The notes under the pieces are model-generated. The model did not search any database and was not told where the DNA came from. It worked only from the letters and a program-made list of their open reading frames with translations. Shown here piece after piece: positions 15,286 to 22,363 of a DNA stretch of 24,149 nt. The stretch covers positions 1-24,149 of IMG/VR virus record IMGVR_UViG_3300042503_002058; one strand, written 5' to 3'. The DNA comes from a virus. The position numbers were made by a program, and so were the translations under genes. Every line of letters begins with the position of its first letter. Position 1 is the stretch's first letter.

Positions 15286-15820
15286 CAGATTTGTCTGATG
15301 AAATTATAACATCTACTAATATTTCTTCAATTATTTCTTGTGGTAAACTTAAATTAGCATGTCTCAGAGTTTCTGATATTTTGCTATATTCTTCTGACAA
15401 TCTATTTTTGATTTCAAAAGCTTTGATATGCTGTTCTTTGGTCAATTTTGCAAAAGAAGGCTTTGATTGAAGATTTAAAGATTCCAATAAAGGTTGGCTT
15501 ACCGTTGAAATGATATTACAAACTCGTTTATAAAATCTTTTGAGAGGCGAATTGTAATCTTGCTCATTTTGATTGTTTAAATTTTCATACAAATATTTCA
15601 AAATTACAGATTTTTCTGATTGTTCTTTGACAGTTAAAAGATACTCTGGTCCTCTGACATGGATTTTACCAAAAGGATTGAATAGACAGCCAGTTCCGAG
15701 CGATCTAGAGCCACAATAAATGCATTTATGGGGATCTCCAAAGATTACATGGGTGTTGGATGGAGAAAAAAGACAAGGTCTTCCATACGTAGTTGAGTTA
15801 CAATAAATACAATTCCCCAT
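15272..15820 (-). CDS. Tandem Cys3His zinc-motif protein
   Basis: The 182-residue product opens with two related motifs: C4-x2-C7-x8-C16-x7-H24 (CIYCNSTTYGRPCLFSPSNTH) and C33-x2-C36-x8-C45-x8-H54 (CIYCGSRSLGTGCLFNPFGKIH). Both share CIYC, a Gly before the third Cys, CLF and a Pro before the His, so each probably binds one zinc ion. I recall similar short motifs in uncharacterised phage and bacterial proteins. The rest (about 60-182) is helical, Ser- and Leu-rich, with no catalytic pattern I know. Spacing differs from classical CCCH RNA-binding fingers, so nucleic-acid binding is a guess. It sits 6 nt after the GIY-YIG-like gene. Confidence 0.8.
   Translation of the reverse strand: MGNCIYCNSTTYGRPCLFSPSNTHVIFGDPHKCIYCGSRSLGTGCLFNPFGKIHVRGPEYLLTVKEQSEKSVILKYLYENLNNQNEQDYNSPLKRFYKRVCNIISTVSQPLLESLNLQSKPSFAKLTKEQHIKAFEIKNRLSEEYSKISETLRHANLSLPQEIIEEILVDVIISSDKSDEQK
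15281..15302 (-). promoter_or_regulatory. Hairpin enclosing a start codon
   Basis: A perfect 9-bp inverted repeat (15281-15289 and 15294-15302) with a 4-nt loop. In the minus-strand mRNA the right arm TCTGATGAA contains the ATG of the 165-residue gene. The left arm lies in the last codons of the upstream gene. It could hide the start until the upstream ribosome opens it. Confidence 0.5.
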
Positions 15821-15826
15821 AATCTT

Positions 15827-16252
15827 CTATATAATTACCTTATTTTTAAAATTGTTTGGTGCTTTTCCAATTCTGACATTAATAATACCATTATAATAAT
15901 TAGATCTTAATAATACTTCTTTATCAATTTGTTCTTTGATTTCAAAATACGCCAACTCCCATTTAGAATCACAGGTTTTGATTATTTTAAATTCAAAATT
16001 GTCTTTTCCGTATTTTTCAATGTCTTCATTTAATTCTTTCGAAGAACTGGTATAAGATTTCCAATCAGATTCGATACTTGAAATTCTTTTTCTTTTAAAA
16101 CCTTTTAAAGGTTTTCTTTTAAGTCGCATAAAACATTGCTTTTTCCCAATATATTTTTTATTGGTAGCTTTGTTTGTAATCTCATAAATAAATCCAAACG
16201 TAGATTCGTCTATAGATACATTTTCATTTAAAATCCAATGTCCAGTATCCAT
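15827..16252 (-). CDS. GIY-YIG-like endonuclease, Seg-related T4-type protein
   Basis: The 141-residue product has GFIYEITNKATNKKYIGKKQ at 20-39, the two-strand GIY-YIG signature in the form FIY-YIG. KPLKGFKRKRISSIESDWKSYTSSSKEL (48-74) follows, then YGKDNFEFKIIKTC (81-94), ELAYFEIKEQ (99-108; candidate catalytic Glu) and YYNGIINVRIG. The protein matches a compact Seg-type nuclease common in environmental T4 relatives, not found inside an intron here. It could be a free-standing homing-type nuclease or a phage repair nuclease. Its ATG shares bases with the upstream stop (TAATG). Confidence 0.8.
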   Translation of the reverse strand: MDTGHWILNENVSIDESTFGFIYEITNKATNKKYIGKKQCFMRLKRKPLKGFKRKRISSIESDWKSYTSSSKELNEDIEKYGKDNFEFKIIKTCDSKWELAYFEIKEQIDKEVLLRSNYYNGIINVRIGKAPNNFKNKVII

Positions 16253-16509
16253 TATAAATCTTTTTTAGGTAAATTTCTGCGAATTATAGGAAACTTTGAT
16301 TTGGGTGTTTTTTTCTTTTTTGCTCTTTTATTGGGCTGTGCAACAGCCATTGAAGTTTTGATATCAGAGCTATAACCACCAGCAGGATTAATTGAAGTTG
16401 GGTTTGTTATTTCTGCTCCTGCTTGTGGAGAACCAAAAACGCCACCAGCACCAGCAGCATTTACATTTTCCATTACAGTATCAATTAAAGTTTGAAATTT
16501 TTTAAACAT
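16252..16509 (-). CDS. Small conserved T4-type phage protein, unknown
   Basis: The 85-residue product starts MFKKFQTLIDTVMENVNAAGAGGVFGSP. A Gly/Ala/Pro-rich middle follows (to about 60), then a highly basic tail (NKRAKKKKTPKSKFPIIRRNLPKK). I recall small proteins with this AAGAGGVFG block in many environmental T4-type phages, function unknown. The basic tail could bind nucleic acid or a virion protein. It is divergent from uvsY across a 23-nt gap, and its KFQT peptide is also present in UvsY, encoded by the two arms of an inverted repeat. Confidence 0.7.
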   Translation of the reverse strand: MFKKFQTLIDTVMENVNAAGAGGVFGSPQAGAEITNPTSINPAGGYSSDIKTSMAVAQPNKRAKKKKTPKSKFPIIRRNLPKKDL

Positions 16510-16519
16510 AAGTTATAAT
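16492..16519 (+). promoter_or_regulatory. Sigma70-like promoter of uvsY, TTGAAA-N16-TATAAT
   Basis: TTGAAA (16492-16497) and a perfect TATAAT (16514-16519) are 16 nt apart and 13 nt before the uvsY ATG. The boxes lie partly in the start of the divergent gene and overlap the inverted repeat. It would drive the uvsY-uvsW-55-47 operon. Confidence 0.45.
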
Positions 16520-16527
16520 ATTTTATA

Positions 16528-16535
16528 TACTTATG
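16528..16535 (-). promoter_or_regulatory. Late-promoter-like box CATAAGTA
   Basis: The minus-strand CATAAGTA lies 18 nt before the ATG at 16509, the same distance as TATAAGTA before the holin-like gene. It has two mismatches to the T4 late box and overlaps the uvsY start, so it is a weak candidate. Confidence 0.2.
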
Positions 16536-16931
16536 GAGTTGTTTATTAAATTTCAAACTGAAATCAAAGAAGATACTCAAATTGATCAAATCAATATATT
16601 AGAAAAGCAGCTAATGCTTCCTGCAATTAAGCATAAATGGGTTGCTAGACTAATCGAACAAAAGAAAAACAAAGCTATTTTAGAGAAAAAAAGAAAAGAC
16701 ATCAAAGAAGAAGTTTTAAAAGCTCTAACAAAAGATGGTTTACCATCAGGAATACCTAAAGCAGCTTTAAATTCAAAGGTAGAATCATCAGAAGCTATTA
16801 AAAAAATTGATGATGAGATAGAACAAACAGATCTAATAATAGAATACTTAGAAAAAGTAGAAAAGATTATGAGTTCTATTACCTTTGATATTAGCAATGC
16901 TGCAAAAATAATGGTTCTTGAAACTACTTGA
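16533..16931 (+). CDS. uvsY: Recombination mediator UvsY-like
   Basis: The 132-residue product fits UvsY in size (T4: 137) and pattern. It has an N-terminal TEIKEDTQIDQINILEKQLMLPAIKHKWVARL resembling T4 LKKDVFIDSTKLQYEA...SKWLNK. A charged helical middle (KKNKAILEKKRKDIKEEVLKAL) follows, and then a C-terminal helix pair (EQTDLIIEYLEKVEKIMSSITFDISNAAKIM), where T4 has YWGILLDFCSGALDAIKSRGF. UvsY loads the UvsX recombinase onto gp32-covered single-stranded DNA. The adjacent uvsW, joined by a TGATG overlap, strongly supports the call. It opens the right-hand operon behind a promoter-like pair. Confidence 0.8.
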   Translation: MELFIKFQTEIKEDTQIDQINILEKQLMLPAIKHKWVARLIEQKKNKAILEKKRKDIKEEVLKALTKDGLPSGIPKAALNSKVESSEAIKKIDDEIEQTDLIIEYLEKVEKIMSSITFDISNAAKIMVLETT

Positions 16932-18349
16932 TGTTAACGATCACCACAAACAATAAGCAAGGAATAATCACAGGAGATATTTTGGGACTAAGTCTTCTTC
17001 GTGAGAACTTTTCAATTGCAAACCCTGCTTATCGATCAAATAAAAGATTTATAGCTTCCAGATTATACGCAATTACTCCATCTGGAAAATTTGAAATTGG
17101 ATTGTTAAAAAATATTATTAATTTTTTAGATAAAGAACACATTCAATATACAATTGAATCCAATATTAAAAACTTATTTAATGTTGGATTTGAAAATCCA
17201 GTTTTAGAAACTTTAAATATTCCTTATAGAGATTACCAGAAAGAATCTATTTTTAATTGTTTAAGCCAAGGTAGAGGGGTTGTTATTATCCCAACAGCAG
17301 GAGGAAAAACGTTAGTAATGGCAGGATTAATTAAGAGTTTAAGGGAAAATTTAAAAGATCCAACTGCATTGTGTCTTGTATTAGTTCCGTCTTTGCAATT
17401 GGTTGAACAAACATCAGCAGATTTTACTTCTTATGGTTTAGAAAACGTCACAAAATGGTCTGGTGACAATCAACCAGATTTTGATGCATCAATCATAGTA
17501 GCAGGAACTCAAATTTTATTAAGCGAAAAAACAGATTTAAGTATTTTAAATGATGTTAAAATCTTAATTATTGATGAAACGCACGGTTTGCGTAAAGGAA
17601 ATGAAATTAATAAAATTTTTAATTTAATTCAGACAAATTATCGTTTTGGTTTTACTGGAACAATGCCAACATCATTAATTGACCAGTGGAATATTATAGG
17701 AAAAACAGGTCCTATTGTTTTTGAACAAAAAACACAAAATTTAAAACAACAAAATTATGTTTCAAACTTTAAAATTACTATTTTAAAAATTAAACACAAC
17801 GAACTTCCTCGATTTGCAGTTAATAGTTTGACTCCTGCTAGTGCTTACAATCAAGAAATTGATTTTTTAATCAATCATATTAGAAGAAACGAAATAATAT
17901 CCAAATTAGCTTCTAGGTTAGATAAAAATACAATTATCATGGTTGATAGAATAGATCATGGTATTAGTTTAGAAGCAAACTTAAAACAAATCTGCCAAGA
18001 AGTAAAAAAAGATGTTTATTTTATAAGAGGTTCAACAGATATTGAAGAAAGAGAGCAAATTCGAAAACTAATGGAAACCAAAAACAATATAGTAGTTGTA
18101 GCTATTTCAAAAATATTCAGCACAGGCATTAATATTCCAAATTTGCATAATATAATTTTTGCATCTGCTGGAAAAGCTAAAATAAAAATTATGCAATCAA
18201 TAGGAAGAGCATTACGATTACATCCAACAAAAACATTAGCTCACATATTTGATGTTGCAGATAACACAAAGTATGGTAAAATCCATGTCGAAGAAAGAAT
18301 AAAACTTTACAACACAGAAAAATATAATTTTGAAATTAAAAACATATGA
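16931..18349 (+). CDS. uvsW: DNA helicase UvsW (SF2, branch migration)
   Basis: The 472-residue product has all main SF2 motifs: the Q-like RDYQKE (100-105), Walker A PTAGGKT (121-127), DETH (215-218), FTGTMP (241-246), FSTGINIPN (396-404) and QSIGRALR (422-429). The N-terminal 95 residues correspond to the UvsW DNA-binding extension. T4 UvsW is 503 residues with the same layout and unwinds R-loops and branched recombination DNA, shifting the phage from origin-dependent to recombination-dependent replication. I use the ATG at 16931 (TGATG overlap with uvsY); a TTG at 16928 also lies in frame. The stop overlaps gp55 as ATGA. Confidence 0.9.
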   Translation: MLTITTNNKQGIITGDILGLSLLRENFSIANPAYRSNKRFIASRLYAITPSGKFEIGLLKNIINFLDKEHIQYTIESNIKNLFNVGFENPVLETLNIPYRDYQKESIFNCLSQGRGVVIIPTAGGKTLVMAGLIKSLRENLKDPTALCLVLVPSLQLVEQTSADFTSYGLENVTKWSGDNQPDFDASIIVAGTQILLSEKTDLSILNDVKILIIDETHGLRKGNEINKIFNLIQTNYRFGFTGTMPTSLIDQWNIIGKTGPIVFEQKTQNLKQQNYVSNFKITILKIKHNELPRFAVNSLTPASAYNQEIDFLINHIRRNEIISKLASRLDKNTIIMVDRIDHGISLEANLKQICQEVKKDVYFIRGSTDIEEREQIRKLMETKNNIVVVAISKIFSTGINIPNLHNIIFASAGKAKIKIMQSIGRALRLHPTKTLAHIFDVADNTKYGKIHVEERIKLYNTEKYNFEIKNI

Positions 18350-18966
18350 AAACAAAAAAAAACTCCAGAAGATATAAAAAAGCATTTAAAGAAGAAGATG
18401 ACGATGATTTAGATTTAGAAATTATTGAAAATTTAGATCATCCTCTTTTAGATGATTCTTATAATGAAGAAGATTCAGATTCTGATGAATCTGAAGAAGA
18501 AGAAGAAAGTAAAACGGCAGATGTTAAAAAAAATAAAAAAGCAGATAAAGCTAAATTTTATGTAGAGCCTAAAAAATTCGATGAAGAAATTATGCTTTAT
18601 TATGGAAACGGAATTATAAGCAATGAATTAGCCGAAATGATTAGCAAAATTTCTAATAAATTAAGCTACGCTCCAAACTTTATTAATTATAGTTATAGAG
18701 AAGAAATGGTTGGAGATGGAATCATTCGCATGATGAAAGCGTTAATAGCTAAAAAATATAATCATGTAAAAGGAACAAATCCTTTTTCGTATTTTACAAG
18801 AATAGCCTTTAATGCTTTTAGAAATCGAATTAAAAAAGAAAAGAAAATCCACGAAACACATGAGAAATACAGAAGAGAACTGATGAACATGTCAGAAAAT
18901 TACAATAATCTTCTTAAAAATAACAATATCCGCATTATGAAAGAAAGAGACAGACTTTTCGAATGA
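18346..18966 (+). CDS. gp55: Late-transcription sigma factor, gp55-like
   Basis: The 206-residue product aligns with T4 gp55 from about residue 80. ISNELAEMISKISNKLSYAPNF...YREEMVGDGIIRMMKAL matches T4 AIMLIAEGLSKRFNF...WKQEMIADGIEASIKGL, and NPFSYFTRIAFNAFRNRIKKEKK (145-167) matches [23 protein letters not shown]. In T4, gp55 directs RNA polymerase to late promoters and binds the sliding clamp. Residues 14-58 form an acidic extension (EEDDDD, SDSDESEEEEE) not present in T4. The C-terminus is about 40 residues shorter, ending RDRLFE, with at best a degenerate form of the T4 clamp-binding SLDFLYE. It overlaps uvsW and gene 47. Confidence 0.85.
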   Translation: MKTKKNSRRYKKAFKEEDDDDLDLEIIENLDHPLLDDSYNEEDSDSDESEEEEESKTADVKKNKKADKAKFYVEPKKFDEEIMLYYGNGIISNELAEMISKISNKLSYAPNFINYSYREEMVGDGIIRMMKALIAKKYNHVKGTNPFSYFTRIAFNAFRNRIKKEKKIHETHEKYRRELMNMSENYNNLLKNNNIRIMKERDRLFE

Positions 18967-20000
18967 TGTTAAAAAATTCTAAAATTGGTTGTTTTTCAGA
19001 TATTCATTTAGGAATTTATCATGACGATAAAACTTGGCATGATATTATTTTAAAATTTGCTAAATGGGCTTCAGATTTTTATAAAAAAAACAACATTAAA
19101 GATATTTTTATACCAGGAGACATATTTCACAATAGAAACGAAATTGGTGTTGAAACATTACACATAGCAAAACAGTTTTTTGATTATTTTAAAGATTTTA
19201 ATGTTTATATATCGGCAGGAAACCATGATAGTTTTTTAAAACACGAAAGTATTATTAATTCAATTAGTATTTTTGATGGGTGGAACAATATAAAAATCAT
19301 AGATAAAGAATGTTTAACTGTTAATACAGAAAACAAAAAAATATGTTTTGTGCCTTGGGGAACACCAATCGATGAAATTCCTAATTGTGATATTATTTTT
19401 GGACATTTTGAAATTAATTCTTTCTACATGAACAATTATAAAGTTTGCGAAAAAGGTATTAATTCATCTGATTTGTTTAAAAAATCCAAATTTATAATAT
19501 CCGGTCATTTTCATAAAAAAGATTTTCGAGAATATAAAAATGGTAAAATTTTATACGTTGGAAGTCCGTATCAACAAAATTTTGGAGATGTTTTAGATGA
19601 AAGAGGCATTTACATTATTGATCTAGATACAGAAAATTATGTTTTTTATAAAAACAATATTTCTCCAGAGCATATTAAAATTAATATCAGTGATTTAGTC
19701 GAAAATAAAATTGATGAAACAAAAATAAACAAAAATATTATTAAACTAATAATCGATAAAAATATTGATCACGATAAGATTATATCTTATAAAGATAATG
19801 TTTTTAAAAAAACACCTTTAATTTTTAAAACTGAATATCAAATATCAGAAGATTTAAACACAAACATATCAACTGACCAGTTTTCATTTGATGAAAATAA
19901 CTTCTTAAAAGATATTGAAGAATATTTAAACAAAACAGATATTGAGCATAAAAAAGAAGTTGTAGAATATCTAAAAGAGTTGTATAATTCATTAGTATGA
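18963..20000 (+). CDS. gp47: Recombination nuclease subunit gp47 (Mre11/SbcD-like)
   Basis: The 345-residue product has the full metallophosphoesterase set: SDIHLG (12-17; Asp13, His15), PGDIFHNR (51-58), AGNHDS (85-90), FGHFE (146-150) and SGHFHK (180-185), followed by GSPYQQNFGD. T4 gp47 (339 residues) pairs with the ATPase gp46 to resect DNA ends for recombination-dependent replication. The start is at 18963 (ATGA overlap with gp55); the ATG at 18966 is equally possible. In T4, gene 46 follows; here a glycosyltransferase-like gene follows by an ATGA overlap, and gp46 is not visible in the window. Confidence 0.9.
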   Translation: MMLKNSKIGCFSDIHLGIYHDDKTWHDIILKFAKWASDFYKKNNIKDIFIPGDIFHNRNEIGVETLHIAKQFFDYFKDFNVYISAGNHDSFLKHESIINSISIFDGWNNIKIIDKECLTVNTENKKICFVPWGTPIDEIPNCDIIFGHFEINSFYMNNYKVCEKGINSSDLFKKSKFIISGHFHKKDFREYKNGKILYVGSPYQQNFGDVLDERGIYIIDLDTENYVFYKNNISPEHIKINISDLVENKIDETKINKNIIKLIIDKNIDHDKIISYKDNVFKKTPLIFKTEYQISEDLNTNISTDQFSFDENNFLKDIEEYLNKTDIEHKKEVVEYLKELYNSLV

Positions 20001-20770
20001 ATAAAGAAGAAATAGGCATAGGAATTTTGGACGTTTATAGCTCCGCAGATTTAACAAATTGCTTTAATTCAATTCCTGATGAATTTAAAAACCAAAAAAA
20101 TTTATTAGTTGTTTCTGATACCAAAAACAAAAACGATATTGATTATCCTGTAACTAAAATTGGAACAGGAATTCAAATGGCATCATTAAGAAATTGGATT
20201 TTAGGACAATTTAGATCTAACGGAATTAAACATATTTTTTTAATTAATTCTAATCAAATTATTAAAAATTCAAATCTTTTTGAAGATGTTATCACAAAAG
20301 CAGAAATTTTTGGAACATGGTTTATGTCAGGACCAGAAAAAATAGCTGTTACTTTGGAAGATGATAAATTTAAAAATTCTTTAACTTTATCAACTAGCTT
20401 AAACAGTGATTTTATTTATATCTATTCGGGAATTATAAACAATATAGGATATTTTGATGAAAAATATTTTAACACCAAAGAATTAGATGTAGTAGATTAT
20501 ATCATTAAAATGAGAGAGAAGAAAATATATCCTCCTAATCATTTTTATCCAATGATTTCCGATGGTGTTGAATCTTCTAGTAGTAAAATTGAAAAAAACA
20601 ATTACACCGAAACTTTAAGCAATGATAAATCCGTTCAAATGTCTTATGGTTACTTTTTTTTCAAAAACAAATATATACCAAAACAAAACGAACCAGCAGC
20701 AGTTTCTCAAGAAGAATTAATAAATTCTATGGAAGAAATTCAGAAAAATTATGGGAAAAAATCTGAATAA
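19997..20770 (+). CDS. Glycosyltransferase-like protein lacking the DxD motif
   Basis: The 257-residue product resembles the GT-A proteins encoded next to it. EIGIGILDVYSSADLTNCFNSIP (5-27) parallels IGIGITTYNSENYFESLYNSLP in the gene at 21548. KHIFLINSNQIIK (78-90) lies where the neighbours have HIFLMEDDIEI and HIFIIEDDMII. The acidic EDD is replaced by NSN, so metal-dependent transfer may be lost; it may be a binding or partner protein. The rest includes a Phe/Tyr-rich patch (GYFFFKNKYIPKQN). It overlaps gp47 as ATGA and the next gene by 20 nt. Confidence 0.6.
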   Translation: MNKEEIGIGILDVYSSADLTNCFNSIPDEFKNQKNLLVVSDTKNKNDIDYPVTKIGTGIQMASLRNWILGQFRSNGIKHIFLINSNQIIKNSNLFEDVITKAEIFGTWFMSGPEKIAVTLEDDKFKNSLTLSTSLNSDFIYIYSGIINNIGYFDEKYFNTKELDVVDYIIKMREKKIYPPNHFYPMISDGVESSSSKIEKNNYTETLSNDKSVQMSYGYFFFKNKYIPKQNEPAAVSQEELINSMEEIQKNYGKKSE

Positions 20771-21575
20771 TGTAGGTTGTGCAATTATTACATGTGATAG
20801 ATTAGACTTTTTTAAAAAAAGTTATCAGTCATTATTAGCATGTAAAGATCTTGGCATTCATATAGTTGTTGTAAACGATGGTAATGAAAAACTACCAAAT
20901 GATATTGAAAATGTAATAGAAACTGGTGGTAAAAAAGGAGTTGCTATAGCTAAAAATTTAGGTTTAAAGTTTTTTTTAGATAAAAACTTAGAACATATAT
21001 TTTTAATGGAAGACGATATAGAAATTTTAAATAACAAAATTTTTGAATTATATATTAATGGTCAAGAATCTACAGGAATTAAACACTTTAACTTTGGTTT
21101 GCACGGAAATCATAATTTAGATTATCTTGGTCGCCCTAATATCAGAAAAACAATAAACTATCCTAATAATACAAGAATAAATCTATACCCTAATTTACTG
21201 GGTGCTTTTAGCTATTATCATGTAGACACATTAAAAGAAGCAGGATTGATGGATGAAAGCTTTTATAATGCTTTGGAGCATGTCGATCATACATACCAAA
21301 TCCTTGAAAAAGGATATCATCCACCCTTTAGATGGTTTGCTGATGTAGAAGGTTCTAGTGCATATCTTAAAGATATTGTTCCTGATCACCAACAAAGCAA
21401 AATTAGAAATGAATCAGATTTTCAACAAACCTTTAAAAAAGCATTAGATACTTTTATATCTAAAAATGGTTTTAGTGTTGTTCAAGGATACGGACCATCA
21501 GAAAAACTTTATTCCGAAAAAGATTGTTTAGAAAATCTAAAAGAGATATGGAAATTTTATCAAACGAAAAAATAG
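20751..21575 (+). CDS. GT-A glycosyltransferase (family-2-like)
   Basis: The 274-residue product has the entry strand NNVGCAIITCDRLDFFKKSYQSL (6-28), VVVNDGN (39-45), KKGVAIAKNLGLK (61-73) and the metal-binding EHIFLMEDDIEI with EDD at 87-89. The later block YNALEHVDHTYQILEKGYHPPF, with FRWFADVEGSSAYL, is shared in form with the next gene (PFWWFADLANSDDF). It should transfer a sugar from a nucleotide donor; the acceptor (phage DNA base, fibre protein or cell wall) cannot be told. It overlaps the gene before by 20 nt and the gene after by 28 nt, giving a tightly coupled set. Confidence 0.75.
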   Translation: MGKNLNNVGCAIITCDRLDFFKKSYQSLLACKDLGIHIVVVNDGNEKLPNDIENVIETGGKKGVAIAKNLGLKFFLDKNLEHIFLMEDDIEILNNKIFELYINGQESTGIKHFNFGLHGNHNLDYLGRPNIRKTINYPNNTRINLYPNLLGAFSYYHVDTLKEAGLMDESFYNALEHVDHTYQILEKGYHPPFRWFADVEGSSAYLKDIVPDHQQSKIRNESDFQQTFKKALDTFISKNGFSVVQGYGPSEKLYSEKDCLENLKEIWKFYQTKK

Positions 21576-22363
21576 GAATAGGAATAACAACTTATAACTC
21601 TGAAAATTATTTCGAGTCTCTTTATAATTCTCTTCCGCTTTCAAAAATTGATGAATTGGTTGTTGTAAATGGAGGAAATCCTTATCAAAAATCATATTCT
21701 GCTGATTGGATTCAGCATCGAAAAAATAGATTTCCATCCACATGTAGAAATGATTGTATAACCTTTCTTTTAAACAAAAACTGTGAACATATTTTTATTA
21801 TTGAAGATGATATGATCATAAAAAACGAAAACATATTTGATGTATACATCAAAACATCAAAAATTTCTGGATTGAAATATTTTTCTTTTGTTAGTATGAG
21901 CGAAAAGGCAGGGTTACCACATCAAAGAACACCAAGAATGACTGTTGGGTATTCACCAGAAATAGCAATATCCTTTTATGAAAACATGTGTAATGAATTT
22001 ACATATCATCACAAAAGTAGCTTTTTACAAACTGGTCTTTATGATTCAAAAATGAGAGATTTATTTGATGCAGATAGAGTTTACAGAGATAGTCTTTACA
22101 ATAAAAACGTATCTCCTTTTTGGTGGTTTGCTGATCTTGCAAATTCTGATGATTTTATCATGAACAATCCAGATGCAAGTAGTAGATTGCAAGATACCAA
22201 CCGACCTGACGGATCAAGATCTGATTTTATTCACGACACATTAAAATATTTTCAAGATAAACACGGTATACCTATTAATAGCGTACCTTTAAAATCAAAA
22301 GAAGAAGTTATAGAATTTTTAAAAAAAATAAAAAATGAATGTACAATTAATACACAAAGCTGA
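21548..22363 (+). CDS. GT-A glycosyltransferase (family-2-like), paralogue
   Basis: This encodes 271 residues from the ATG at 21548 (MEILSNEKIGIGITTYNSENY). An in-frame TTG at 21524 is less likely, and AAAGAGAT before the ATG gives a weak ribosome-binding site. It has LVVVNGGNPYQKS (37-49), CRNDCITFLLNKNCEHIFIIEDDM (EDD at 86-88) and PFWWFADLANSDDFI. It is clearly a paralogue of the gene at 20751 in layout. The acceptor is unknown. The two paralogues may add successive sugars. The end overlaps the methyltransferase gene by 29 nt. Confidence 0.75.
   Translation: MEILSNEKIGIGITTYNSENYFESLYNSLPLSKIDELVVVNGGNPYQKSYSADWIQHRKNRFPSTCRNDCITFLLNKNCEHIFIIEDDMIIKNENIFDVYIKTSKISGLKYFSFVSMSEKAGLPHQRTPRMTVGYSPEIAISFYENMCNEFTYHHKSSFLQTGLYDSKMRDLFDADRVYRDSLYNKNVSPFWWFADLANSDDFIMNNPDASSRLQDTNRPDGSRSDFIHDTLKYFQDKHGIPINSVPLKSKEEVIEFLKKIKNECTINTQS

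Larger units (their letters stand above)
16489..16559. repeat. Perfect inverted repeat over divergent starts
   Basis: Twelve bases at 16489-16500 are the exact reverse complement of 16548-16559. After a 2-base mismatch the match resumes for six bases (16503-16508 with 16540-16545). A second 7-bp pair (16507-16513 with 16529-16535) lies nearer the centre. The arms are inside the two divergent reading frames and both encode KFQT. Confidence 0.8.
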
